Positions 7,973-16,258 of a DNA stretch of 64,000 nucleotides are shown in pieces. Source of the DNA: Bacillus luti (lineage in GTDB: Bacteria; Bacillota; Bacilli; Bacillales; Bacillaceae_G); contig NZ_MACI01000057.1 in the NCBI RefSeq assembly GCF_001884105.1, positions 62,001 through 126,000 of the forward strand, read 5' to 3'. The notes below the pieces were generated by a model. It saw only the letters and a program-made list of their open reading frames with translations. It did not search any database and had not been told where the DNA came from. Position numbers and translations under genes: made by a program. Positions within the stretch are counted from its first letter, which is position 1, and every line of letters starts with the position of its first letter.

Positions 7973-9010
7973 ATGGAGAATCACTCTTCTTCAAGAGAAA
8001 AGAAAAATAAACGAAAATATAAAAAGACAACGATAATAAGTGTATTGTTAGTAGTATTACTATTTGGCGGAGTTGGATATGGTGCTTACGTATATATGAA
8101 AACTTCTAATCTTGTACAAAAATCAAATGTTAATTTAGCACGTGGTGAAAAATCAAATTTACGTGAGGAAACTGTAAAGCCGATTACCAATAATGTTTCA
8201 CTTTTAATTATGGGAATTGATGAAAATCAAGAACGACAAAAGGAGTATAATGGTGCATTTCATACAGATGCGTTATTGTTGGCTACTTTTAATAAAGACG
8301 ATAAGACTGTGAAATTAACAAGCATACCACGTGATACATATACATATGTCCCAATTGAAAAGAAAAAGGATAAAATAACGCATGCATATGGAAGAGGGTT
8401 TATTAAAAATGGTAAAGATGGGGGGCCGCAAGCATCTGTTGAAGCAGTAGAAAAACTATTGCAAGTGCCAGTTGATTATTTTGTGAAGTTTAATTTCAGC
8501 TCATTTATTAAAATTGTTGATGGGTTAGATGGTATTGAAGTAGATGTCCCAGTTGAATTTACAGAACAAAATAGTAAAGATGAACCTGACGCGATTCATT
8601 TGAAAAAAGGACTACAAAAATTAACAGGGGAAGAAGCACTCGCACTAGCAAGAACGCGCCATATTGATAGTGATGCAATGAGAGGTCAGCGCCAACAACT
8701 TGTTATTGAAGCGATTTTAAGTAAATTAAAAAGTGTAGGTTCAATTACAAAGCTAGAGAAGATGGTTGAGGCAGTTGACGGTGATTTTAAAACAAATTTA
8801 GCAATGGATGATATTTTATCTTTTTATAAATATGGTTTAAATGGTTCGATTGAAAAGACTCAATTAGCCGGTGATGATCTATATTTACCTAACGGACCCA
8901 AGGGACAACCTGTATATTATTATAACCCTAATAAAAAAGATTTACAGAGTTTGAGTAATACTCTTAGAACACACCTTGGATTAAGTGAGAAGCAGATTGA
9001 GGAGAATTGA
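7973..9010 (+). CDS. LytR-CpsA-Psr (LCP) family protein
   Basis: A 345-residue type II membrane protein with a basic cytoplasmic N-terminus (KKNKRKYKK), a transmembrane segment at about 21-43 and an extracellular LCP domain. Diagnostic motifs are SIPRDTYTYVP and the arginine-rich ALARTRHIDSDAMRGQRQQ, whose arginines bind the polyprenyl pyrophosphate of the glycopolymer donor. By family knowledge these enzymes attach teichoic acid or other secondary polymers to peptidoglycan. It is third in the ECF operon with GGAGG upstream, so its supply is probably raised by the envelope-stress sigma factor. The length is normal for the family. Confidence 0.9.
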   Translation: MENHSSSREKKNKRKYKKTTIISVLLVVLLFGGVGYGAYVYMKTSNLVQKSNVNLARGEKSNLREETVKPITNNVSLLIMGIDENQERQKEYNGAFHTDALLLATFNKDDKTVKLTSIPRDTYTYVPIEKKKDKITHAYGRGFIKNGKDGGPQASVEAVEKLLQVPVDYFVKFNFSSFIKIVDGLDGIEVDVPVEFTEQNSKDEPDAIHLKKGLQKLTGEEALALARTRHIDSDAMRGQRQQLVIEAILSKLKSVGSITKLEKMVEAVDGDFKTNLAMDDILSFYKYGLNGSIEKTQLAGDDLYLPNGPKGQPVYYYNPNKKDLQSLSNTLRTHLGLSEKQIEEN

Positions 9011-9034
9011 AGCAGACGTAATGTCTGCTTTTTT
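9010..9034 (+). terminator. Rho-independent terminator of the ECF operon
   Basis: AGCAGAC and GTCTGCT arms with a 5-base loop, then T6, start directly at the stop codon. Confidence 0.92.
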
Positions 9035-9084
9035 ATCTCTTTCGGCAAGAAGACTCTATTTGATTTGTGTTACGGGTGAAACCC

Positions 9085-9249
9085 AACAATTCAGGTGGAG
9101 ATGAATTGCCGTCAGAAGCACGTGCCATCGTTAATTTAATTGGTAACGGTGTTGCGACTGTAGTTGTTGCGAAAAGTGAAAATGAATTCGACGATGAGAA
9201 ATATACAACAGTAGTAGAGCAAATGAAAAGAGAGAAAATGGCCGGATAA
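9085..9249 (+). pseudogene. Remnant of a sodium/proton:dicarboxylate (glutamate) symporter gene
   Basis: The frame encodes [20 protein letters not shown] followed by ENEFDDEKY. This is the last transmembrane helix and acidic tail of GltP/GltT-type (DAACS) symporters, in which the RT-x-N-x-x-G-(D/N) motif precedes a V-V-V-A-K end. Only about 45 of the usual 410-430 residues remain. No ribosome binding site or start suits the piece and nothing upstream in any frame continues the symporter. It is best read as the 3' stump of a deleted gene that has kept its terminator. The left edge of homology, near 9110, is approximate. Confidence 0.75.
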
Positions 9250-9273
9250 AAAGTCAGCATTGCTGGCTTTTTT
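9249..9273 (+). terminator. Terminator left from the deleted symporter gene
   Basis: AGTCAGCA and TGCTGGCT arms (one G-U) around a single T or a short loop are followed by T6, right after the remnant's stop codon. Confidence 0.8.
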
Positions 9274-9470
9274 ATTTTTGCAGGAAAGAAATTTCTAAAA
9301 ATATACATTATTTATTAACAATAACTTATAGAGATTTAAGTTATAAATATAATAAACACTATTAAAACGGTACATTTGCATGAATAGGAAATAGAATGTG
9401 AATAGTATATGGAATTTTTATGAATATTACTGTAAAAAAATAATTTTTTAAAAATTTTTAATAATAATAC

Positions 9471-9498
9471 TTTACAAAATTCAAAAAATTAGTAGAAT
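9471..9498 (+). promoter_or_regulatory. Sigma-A-type promoter of opp-binding gene 1
   Basis: TTTACA (9471-9476), 16 bp, TAGAAT (9493-9498). The same pair with the same spacing precedes the two later paralogues. Between 9274 and this promoter the DNA is AT-rich and I see no gene. Confidence 0.75.
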
Positions 9499-9508
9499 AA
9501 GAATTAAT

Positions 9509-9560
9509 AAGAATCGTCTGATAAATATATAAAGAAAAACAGAATTATCAGAAAATTCTT
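9509..9560 (+). other. Stem-loop in the 5' UTR of opp-binding gene 1
   Basis: AAGAATCGTCTGATA (9509-9523) pairs with TATCAGAAAATTCTT (9546-9560) at 13 of 15 positions across a 22-base loop. No T run follows, so it is probably an mRNA-stability or regulatory structure. A related stem is seen before gene 3. Confidence 0.5.
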
Positions 9561-9597
9561 GAATAGGTATCGTTTAGAATTAGGGAGGGTACAGAAA

Positions 9598-11301
9598 ATG
9601 AAAAAGAAACAAATGAAAAAACTAACAGCAGTTGTAGCACCAGTTTTAGCAATGAGCATGGCGTTAACAGCATGTTCTACATCAGGTGGAGATAAGAAGA
9701 CAAGCACAAATTCTAGCTCTAGTGGAGATAGTAAGTCAGGGGAAAAATTAGCAGCAAAACAAGTATTAAATCGAACAGTAACACAAGAGATTCCGACAAT
9801 GGACTCTTCAAAATCAACTGATACAGTATCTTCACAAATGCTAGGGAATACGATGGAAGGGTTATACCGTCTCGATAAAGACAATAAGCCAATTCCAGCG
9901 GCAGCAGAATCTAGCACGAAAAGTGAAGATGGTAAAAAATATACGTTCAAACTACGCAAAGATGCAAAATGGTCAAATGGAGATCCAGTAACTGCGAAAG
10001 ATTTCGTATACGCTTGGCAACGTCTATTAGATCCAAAAACTGCTGCTGAGTATGCATTTATCGCATTCCCGATTAAAAATGCAGAAGTAGTTAATAAAGG
10101 AGAAAAACCTGTAGCTGAATTAGGCGTGAAGGCGGTAGATGATCTGACGCTTGAAGTTGAGTTAGAGCAAGCAGTACCGTACTTCTTAAACTTAGTAGCA
10201 TTCCCATCATACTATCCATTAAACGAAAAGTTCGTTAAAGAAAAGGGCGAGAAGTTCGGTTTAGAGTCTGATACAACAGTCTATAACGGACCGTTCGTTC
10301 TTAAAGATTGGAAGCATGAACAAGGATGGCAATTAAAGAAAAATGATCAATATTGGGATAAAAAGACTGTAAAACTTGAAGAAGTTAACTTTAGTGTTGT
10401 TAAAGAGGCTGCAACTTTAGTCAATCTATATGATAGCGGTCAAGTTGACTTTGCTTTATTAAATGGAGAGTTCGTTGATAAATACAGAAGTAAGAAAGAT
10501 GAATTCGGAACATATTCACAAGTGAGTACGTACTTCATTCGTATGAACCAAAAACGTGATGGACAAGATACGCCATTAAAGAGCAAAAAATTACGTGAAG
10601 CAATTGCACTTTCAATTGATAAAAAGAATTTAGCAAACGTAATTTTAAATGATGGATCAAAAGAAATTGACTCTTTAGTACCAAAAGGCTTAGCAGCTGG
10701 ACCAGACGGTAAAGACTTCCAAGAAACATTTAAAAATGGTTTGAAACCAGATGCGAAAAAAGCTGCTGCAGCTTGGGAAGAAGCGAAAAAAGAACTTGGA
10801 AAAGATCAAGTTACAATTGAATTCTTAAACTACGATACTGGTAATGCGAAAAAAGTTGGAGAATACATTAAAGACCAGATTGAGAAAAACTTAAAAGGTG
10901 TAACAGTTAACATTAAGCTTCAACCATTTAAGCAAAAACTAAAATTAGAATCTGAGCAACAATATGATATTTCGTATGGTGGTTGGAATCCAGATTATGC
11001 AGATCCAATGACATTCTTAGATATGTTTGAGTCTAAGCATTCTCACAACCAAATGAGCTTCTCTGATCCTAAATATGATGAAATGGTGAAGAAGGCTGGA
11101 ACGGAATTAATGAATGATGCGAAAAAACGTTGGGAAGAGCTAGGGAAAGCTGAAAAAACATTACTTGAAGAAGATGCAGCGATTGTACCTTTATACCAAC
11201 GTGGAGATTCTTATGTTTTACAACCAAATGTAAAAGGTGTAGTAAAACATAATATCAGTCCAGAATTCAGCTTTAAATGGGCATATGTAACTGAAAAATA
11301 A
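9598..11301 (+). CDS. Oligopeptide ABC transporter substrate-binding lipoprotein (OppA-like) 1
   Basis: A 567-residue family-5 solute-binding protein. The signal peptide MKKKQMKKLTAVVAPVLAMS ends in the lipobox LTAC with C26 as the lipid-anchored residue, then comes a Ser/Thr/Gly linker. The mature part shows the family signature near WSNGDPVTAKDFVYAWQRLL and a C-terminal SFKWAYV end. I start at ATG 9598 because AGGGAGG is at good spacing; an upstream in-frame ATG lacks one. Its job is capture of peptides outside the membrane for an Opp permease. No oppBCDF genes are nearby, so it must use a permease encoded elsewhere. It is the first of three tandem paralogues. Confidence 0.92.
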   Translation: MKKKQMKKLTAVVAPVLAMSMALTACSTSGGDKKTSTNSSSSGDSKSGEKLAAKQVLNRTVTQEIPTMDSSKSTDTVSSQMLGNTMEGLYRLDKDNKPIPAAAESSTKSEDGKKYTFKLRKDAKWSNGDPVTAKDFVYAWQRLLDPKTAAEYAFIAFPIKNAEVVNKGEKPVAELGVKAVDDLTLEVELEQAVPYFLNLVAFPSYYPLNEKFVKEKGEKFGLESDTTVYNGPFVLKDWKHEQGWQLKKNDQYWDKKTVKLEEVNFSVVKEAATLVNLYDSGQVDFALLNGEFVDKYRSKKDEFGTYSQVSTYFIRMNQKRDGQDTPLKSKKLREAIALSIDKKNLANVILNDGSKEIDSLVPKGLAAGPDGKDFQETFKNGLKPDAKKAAAAWEEAKKELGKDQVTIEFLNYDTGNAKKVGEYIKDQIEKNLKGVTVNIKLQPFKQKLKLESEQQYDISYGGWNPDYADPMTFLDMFESKHSHNQMSFSDPKYDEMVKKAGTELMNDAKKRWEELGKAEKTLLEEDAAIVPLYQRGDSYVLQPNVKGVVKHNISPEFSFKWAYVTEK

Positions 11302-11310
11302 TAGTGATTC

Positions 11311-11354
11311 AAAAGCATTTCAAAGCGGCTATGCTACTTTGAAATGCTTTTTTT
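11311..11354 (+). terminator. Terminator after opp-binding gene 1
   Basis: A 14-bp perfect stem (AAAGCATTTCAAAG with CTTTGAAATGCTTT) and a T run. Confidence 0.92.
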
Positions 11355-11390
11355 AGTGTGCTTAAAATATTAATTTTTAGTGCAGTTAAA

Positions 11391-11439
11391 TAGAGAAGAA
11401 TAAGGCCTATAGTGTGTACATATAGTAGATGGGGGATAA
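11391..11439 (+). repeat. 49-bp intergenic repeat, copy 1
   Basis: This stretch matches 13475-13523 over 49 bp, identical in the first 15 and last 22 bases and diverged in the 12 between. It lies upstream of opp-binding gene 2 as the other copy lies upstream of gene 3, showing that the intergenic DNA was duplicated along with the gene. The conserved end includes ATAGTAGATGGGGGATAA. Confidence 0.85.
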
Positions 11440-11488
11440 ATTATACTAAATTACGAGTTAAAAAATCAGAATATTTAAAATAAAACTA

Positions 11489-11516
11489 TTTACAAATGCG
11501 GGAAAAAGAGTAGAAT
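11489..11516 (+). promoter_or_regulatory. Sigma-A-type promoter of opp-binding gene 2
   Basis: TTTACA (11489-11494), 16 bp, TAGAAT (11511-11516); same layout as for the two paralogues. Confidence 0.75.
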
Positions 11517-11604
11517 AACATTAGTTGTAATTTTCTGAAAATAAATATTAACTAGGGGTCTCTCAAAGTTTGGTAATGTACGTATAATTAGGGAGGATAC
11601 AAAA

Positions 11605-13320
11605 ATGAAGAGAAAAAAGATGAAAAAGTTAACGGCAGTTGTAGTACCGGTTTTAGCGATGAGTATGGCATTAACAGCATGCTCTGGGTCAGGTGAGGGA
11701 AAGAAAACGAATACTACATCTAATAGTGGGGAAGAAAAAAAATCTGATATTAAGTATGCAGCGAAACAAGTATTAAATCGTACAGAAAATCAAGAAATTC
11801 CAACGATGGACACTTCTAAATCTACTGATACGTTAGGTGCACAAATCTTAGGAAACACGATGGAAGGATTGTATCGTCTTGATAAAGATAATAAGCCAAT
11901 TCCTGCAGCAGCAGAATCTAGTACGAAAAGCGAGGATGGCAAAAAATATACATTTAAACTACGTAAAGACGCGAAATGGTCGAATGGTGATCCTGTAACA
12001 GCGAAAGATTTCGTATATGGATGGCAGCGCTTACTTGACAAAAATACAGCAGCAGAATATGCGTTTATTGCCTATTATATTAAAAATGCAGAGGCAATTA
12101 ATAAAGGAGAAAAACCTGTAACAGAATTAGGGGCAAAAGCGGTAGATGATTATACATTAGAAGTAGAATTAGAAAAGCCAGTACCATATTTCTTAAATTT
12201 ACTAGCATTCCCATCATATTATCCGCTAAATGAAAAGTTTGTAAAAGAAAAAGGCGATAAGTTCGGTTTAGAAGCAGATACAACGGTGTATAATGGGCCA
12301 TTCGTTATGGCTTCATGGAAACATGAACAAGGGTGGCAATTGAAGAAAAATGATAAATATTGGGATAAAAAGACTGTGAAACTAGAAGAAATTAATTACA
12401 GTGTTGTAAAAGAAGTTGCTACGAAAGTAAATTTATATGATACAGGATCGATTGATTTTACATTACTATCAGGAGAATTCGTAGATAAATATAAGTCGAA
12501 TAAAGATGAATACGGTGAGTATGCAGAATCAAGCACATTCTTCTTACGTTTAAATCAAAAACGTAACGGACAAGATACGCCATTAAAGAGCAAAAAGCTT
12601 CGTGAAGCAATTGCATTATCAGTTGATAAAAAAGGCTTGGCGAATGTAATTTTAAATAATGGATCAAAAGCAACGGATCAATTAGTTCCAAAAGGGCTTG
12701 CATCAGGACCAGACGGTAAAGATTACCAAGATACATTTAAAAATGGCCTGAAATATGATCCGAAAAAAGGCGCAGCAGCATGGGAAGAAGCGAAAAAAGA
12801 ACTTGGAAAAGATCAAGTTACAATTGAATTGTTAAGTTATGATGATGGAGTTGCGAAGAAAATCGGAGACTATGTAAAAGATCAAATTGAGAAGAATTTA
12901 AAAGGCGTAACGATTAATACGAAAATTCAGCCGTTCAAACAAAAGTTAAAATTAGAGTCAGCTCAAGATTATGAAATCTCTTACGCTGGTTGGAGCCCAG
13001 ACTATGCGGATCCAATGACGTTTATTGATATGTTTGAATCGAAGAGCCCATATAACCAAATGAGTTATTCAAATCCAAAATACGATGAAATGGTAGGGAA
13101 AGCAGGTAATGAATTACTGTCTGATCCGAAGAAGCGTTGGGAAACGTTAGGAAAAGCAGAAAAATTATTCCTTGAAGAAGATGCAGGATTAGTTCCTTTA
13201 TATCAAACAGGAAGATCGTATGTAATGAAGCCAAATGTAAAAGGAATTGTTAAGCATAACATTAGTCCAGAATATAGTTTTAAGTGGGCATATGTAACTG
13301 AGGATGGCGGAAAAAAATAA
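11605..13320 (+). CDS. Oligopeptide ABC transporter substrate-binding lipoprotein (OppA-like) 2
   Basis: A 571-residue lipoprotein. The lipobox LTAC has C26, and the acidic/asparagine-rich linker differs from that of copy 1. The mature domain is very close to copy 1 along its whole length (for example TMEGLYRLDKDNKPIPAAAE in both). It is a family-5 peptide-binding protein with an intact signature WSNGDPVTAKDFVYGWQRLL. ATG follows AGGGAGG. It has its own promoter and a terminator-like hairpin, so it is probably a separate transcription unit. Differences from copy 1 lie in the middle and in the ligand-facing half, which suggests divided or shifted peptide preference. That is inference. Confidence 0.92.
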   Translation: MKRKKMKKLTAVVVPVLAMSMALTACSGSGEGKKTNTTSNSGEEKKSDIKYAAKQVLNRTENQEIPTMDTSKSTDTLGAQILGNTMEGLYRLDKDNKPIPAAAESSTKSEDGKKYTFKLRKDAKWSNGDPVTAKDFVYGWQRLLDKNTAAEYAFIAYYIKNAEAINKGEKPVTELGAKAVDDYTLEVELEKPVPYFLNLLAFPSYYPLNEKFVKEKGDKFGLEADTTVYNGPFVMASWKHEQGWQLKKNDKYWDKKTVKLEEINYSVVKEVATKVNLYDTGSIDFTLLSGEFVDKYKSNKDEYGEYAESSTFFLRLNQKRNGQDTPLKSKKLREAIALSVDKKGLANVILNNGSKATDQLVPKGLASGPDGKDYQDTFKNGLKYDPKKGAAAWEEAKKELGKDQVTIELLSYDDGVAKKIGDYVKDQIEKNLKGVTINTKIQPFKQKLKLESAQDYEISYAGWSPDYADPMTFIDMFESKSPYNQMSYSNPKYDEMVGKAGNELLSDPKKRWETLGKAEKLFLEEDAGLVPLYQTGRSYVMKPNVKGIVKHNISPEYSFKWAYVTEDGGKK

Positions 13321-13323
13321 TAT

Positions 13324-13370
13324 GAAAGCATTTCAAAAGTGGCTGAGCTGCTTTTGAAATGTTCTTTTAT
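13324..13370 (+). terminator. Terminator-like hairpin after opp-binding gene 2
   Basis: AAGCATTTCAAAAG pairs with CTTTTGAAATGTT; the T run is interrupted. It is related in sequence to the terminator after copy 1. Confidence 0.7.
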
Positions 13371-13474
13371 ATGTATAAGAGAATAGAGTATGTTTTGAAA
13401 GCGATTTCAAAGCATCGCTGTAGTGGTGTTCAGTAACGGTTATACATGAATAAAACAAATATAAAATTTAGTAA

Positions 13475-13523
13475 TAGAGAAGAATAAGGGTAGCCATGTA
13501 TACATATAGTAGATGGGGGATAA
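13475..13523 (+). repeat. 49-bp intergenic repeat, copy 2
   Basis: This is the second copy of the element at 11391-11439. The 400-bp gap between genes 2 and 3 otherwise holds the terminator, AT-rich DNA and the promoter below; I see no coding sequence in it. Confidence 0.85.
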
Positions 13524-13600
13524 TTCGTCTAGTAATAATAGTAAAATAACAAGTTGATAGTATTGAAAAGTGAAAAAATTTAGAAATTTTACAAAACTAC

Positions 13601-13628
13601 TTTACAAAACGTGAAAAAATAGTAGAAT
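13601..13628 (+). promoter_or_regulatory. Sigma-A-type promoter of opp-binding gene 3
   Basis: TTTACA (13601-13606), 16 bp, TAGAAT (13623-13628). An imperfect stem (AGAATTTTCTGATAAC with GTTAGCAGAGAATTTCT) follows in the leader, like that of gene 1. Confidence 0.75.
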
Positions 13629-13718
13629 ATTAATTAATAAGAATTTTCTGATAACGAAAGTTAGCAGAGAATTTCTAAATGTTAATATCGTACATATAAT
13701 TGGGGAGGGTACAAGAAA

Positions 13719-15413
13719 ATGAAGAGAAAAAAGATGAAAAAATTAACAGCGGTCGTAGCACCAGTTTTAGTAATGAGTATGGCATTAACAGCTTGCTCTG
13801 GATCAGGGGAAAAAGACAAGGCAAGCACAACACCGAAAAGCGGTGAAAAAGAAGGTGGAAAATTAGCAGCGAAGCAAGTACTGAATTTAACAGAGGCTCA
13901 AGAGATTCCATCTATGGATTCTTCGAAAGCGACAGACCAAGTATCGTTTCTTGCTTTAAACAACGTAATGGAAGGTTTATATCGACTTGATAAAGAGAAT
14001 AAAGCAACTCCAGGGGTTGCTGAATCATATAAAAAGAGTGATGATGGCAAAAAGTATACATTTACATTAAATAAAAATGCGAAATGGTCGAATGGTGATC
14101 CTGTAACAGCGAAAGATTTCGTATTTTCTTGGAAACGTGCGGTAGATAAAAATACAGCAGCGGAATATGCATACATTATGTTTGATGTAAAGAATGCAAA
14201 AGCAATTAATGAAGGAAAAGCACCGCTTGATACGTTAGGTGTAAAAGCGGTAGATGATTACACGTTAGAAGTTGAATTAGAAAATCCAGTTCCTTACTTT
14301 GTAGAATTAACTTCATTCGGAACATTCTATCCGTTAAATGAAAAATTCGTAAAAGAAAAAGGTGAGAAATTCGGTTTAGAAGCAGATACAACGCTATACA
14401 ACGGACCATTTACATTAACAGACTGGAAACATGAAGAAGGTTGGAAATTAAAGAAAAATGCACAATACTGGGATAATAAAACAGTTAAGTTAGAAGAAAT
14501 CAACTTTAACGTAGTAAAAGATAGCGGCACACGTGTAAACTTATATGAAAGTGGACAAATTGATCGTTCTGGACTTGTATCTGAATTTGTTGATAAGTAT
14601 AAATCGAATCCAGATTTCTATACACAAAAAACACCTTCAACATTCTTCTTACGTTTAAACCAAAAACGTGGTGGCCAAGATACAGTGTTAAAGAACAAAG
14701 ATTTACGTTTAGCGATTGCGAAGGCGTACGATAAAAAAGGTTTAACGAATGTTATTTTAAATGACGGCTCGACACCTGCAGATTACTTAGTACCAAAAGA
14801 ATTTGCTAAGAGTCCGGACGGAAAAGACTTCCGTAAAGAAAACGGTGATATTTTAAAAACTGATGTGAAAAAGGCAAAAGAGCATTGGGAAAAAGCGAAA
14901 AAAGACCTTGGAAAAGAGCAAGTAACAATTGAGCTATTAAACTATGATAGCGATAATGCGAAAAAAGTAGGGGAGTTCCTAAAAGGGGAGCTTGAGAAAA
15001 ACTTACCAGGCTTAACAGTGAATTTGAAAAACCAGCCGTTTAAACAAAAATTAAAATTAGAGTCTGACCTAGATTATGATTTATCTTATGCTGGTTGGGG
15101 ACCTGACTACTTAGATCCAATGACATTCATTGATATGTTTGTTACAGATGGACCTCATAACCAAACTGGATACTCAAATCCGAAATATGATGAAATTGTA
15201 GCAAAAGGTAAAGGTGAGCTATTAACAAAAACAAAAGAACGTTGGGATAGCTTACTGAAAGCTGAGAAAATGCTACTTGAAGACGCAGCAATTGCACCAT
15301 TATATCAACGTGGTGATGCAATCGTTCAAAAAGCAAAAGTTAAAGGTATTGTTCACCATCCAGTTGGTGGAGATTACAGCTACAAATGGGCATATATCGG
15401 TGATGAAAAATAA
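13719..15413 (+). CDS. Oligopeptide ABC transporter substrate-binding lipoprotein (OppA-like) 3
   Basis: A 564-residue lipoprotein with lipobox LTAC (C26) and the family-5 signature WSNGDPVTAKDFVFSWKRAV. It is the most diverged of the three tandem copies: ALNNVMEGLYRLDKENKATP replaces the shared form in copies 1 and 2, and several central segments differ. ATG follows GGGGAGG. Copies 1 and 2 therefore look like the younger pair. The function is extracytoplasmic peptide capture for a permease encoded elsewhere. In Bacillus such proteins also feed imported signalling peptides to cytoplasmic receptors, so a signalling role is possible but is not shown here. Confidence 0.92.
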   Translation: MKRKKMKKLTAVVAPVLVMSMALTACSGSGEKDKASTTPKSGEKEGGKLAAKQVLNLTEAQEIPSMDSSKATDQVSFLALNNVMEGLYRLDKENKATPGVAESYKKSDDGKKYTFTLNKNAKWSNGDPVTAKDFVFSWKRAVDKNTAAEYAYIMFDVKNAKAINEGKAPLDTLGVKAVDDYTLEVELENPVPYFVELTSFGTFYPLNEKFVKEKGEKFGLEADTTLYNGPFTLTDWKHEEGWKLKKNAQYWDNKTVKLEEINFNVVKDSGTRVNLYESGQIDRSGLVSEFVDKYKSNPDFYTQKTPSTFFLRLNQKRGGQDTVLKNKDLRLAIAKAYDKKGLTNVILNDGSTPADYLVPKEFAKSPDGKDFRKENGDILKTDVKKAKEHWEKAKKDLGKEQVTIELLNYDSDNAKKVGEFLKGELEKNLPGLTVNLKNQPFKQKLKLESDLDYDLSYAGWGPDYLDPMTFIDMFVTDGPHNQTGYSNPKYDEIVAKGKGELLTKTKERWDSLLKAEKMLLEDAAIAPLYQRGDAIVQKAKVKGIVHHPVGGDYSYKWAYIGDEK

Positions 15414-15417
15414 GATG

Positions 15418-15444
15418 AAGGGCGCACATAATGCGCCCTTTTTT
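15418..15444 (+). terminator. Terminator after opp-binding gene 3
   Basis: GGGCGCA and TGCGCCC arms, 5-base loop, T6. Confidence 0.93.
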
Positions 15445-15498
15445 CTATGCACTTTTCTTCTTTCCACGAATATATAAAATAAAAAAAGGGAGAATCCG

Positions 15499-16218
15499 AT
15501 GAGACGAAACGTATATATAGATTTTTTAGCTTATTACGGAATAGGTAGTGCTCATCCTGGTGGTTTTACATTAACGAAACAATTGTTAGAACAACTACCT
15601 CTTAGACATGAAGCGAATGTTCTTGAGATAGGTTGTGGCACTGGAAAAACAGCGGCGTATATGACAAAAAGATTTGGTTATAAAGTAACAGCGGTTGAAA
15701 AGAATGAAATTATGATTCAAAAGGCGAAAGATAGATGGATGTTTGAAGGATTGAATATACAATTAATTCAAGGGGATGCAGAACAATTACCTTGCCTAAA
15801 CGATTCATTTGAGTTTGTACTTGGGGAATCGATACTCGCTTTTACAGATAAAGAAAGAGTTATCTCGGAGTGCTATCGTGTATTGCAGAAGAGTGGCAAA
15901 CTTGTTGTTATTGAAATGATTATTGATACACATATTGAGAAAAAAGAGGAAGAAAAAATTACCCAGTTATATGGGATGAAAGAACTATTAACTGAGAGAG
16001 AGTGGGTACAATTATTTCAAAAAGCAAATTTTAAAAGAGTTAAAATTGCTGGCGGTGGAACAATTGCAGAAACGATCTCTAGCTACACAGAAGAGCCAGA
16101 ATGGAATGTATCATCATATATTCCAAATGATTTATATGAGGCGTGGGTACAGCATGAACATGTAAGACTTATGTACCAACATGTTTTAGGTCATCGCATA
16201 TTTATATGTGAAAAGTAA
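15499..16218 (+). CDS. Class I SAM-dependent methyltransferase
   Basis: A 239-residue protein with a seven-beta-strand methyltransferase fold. Motif I is VLEIGCGTGKTA (41-52), the acidic end of strand 2 is TAVEKN, motif II is around IQGDAEQLPCLNDSF, and the post-motif is ECYRVLQKSGKLVVIEM. The layout resembles UbiE/arsenite or small-molecule methyltransferases; the substrate cannot be assigned. The ATG has GGGAG upstream. It is monocistronic and convergent with the Gly/Cys-rich gene. Confidence 0.85.
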   Translation: MRRNVYIDFLAYYGIGSAHPGGFTLTKQLLEQLPLRHEANVLEIGCGTGKTAAYMTKRFGYKVTAVEKNEIMIQKAKDRWMFEGLNIQLIQGDAEQLPCLNDSFEFVLGESILAFTDKERVISECYRVLQKSGKLVVIEMIIDTHIEKKEEEKITQLYGMKELLTEREWVQLFQKANFKRVKIAGGGTIAETISSYTEEPEWNVSSYIPNDLYEAWVQHEHVRLMYQHVLGHRIFICEK

Positions 16219-16222
16219 AGAA

Positions 16223-16253
16223 AAAGAGTTGGTTGTCTTTAGCCAACTCTTTA
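16223..16253. terminator. Terminator between convergent genes
   Basis: AAAGAGTTGG and CCAACTCTTT arms with a short loop. The A and T flanks let it serve either strand. Confidence 0.8.
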
Positions 16254-16258
16254 CTATG

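Noticed and set aside
9559-9597. Upstream in-frame ATG for opp-binding gene 1, adding 13 residues
   Set aside because: It lacks a ribosome binding site, would sit in the leader stem-loop and would spoil the lipoprotein signal peptide.
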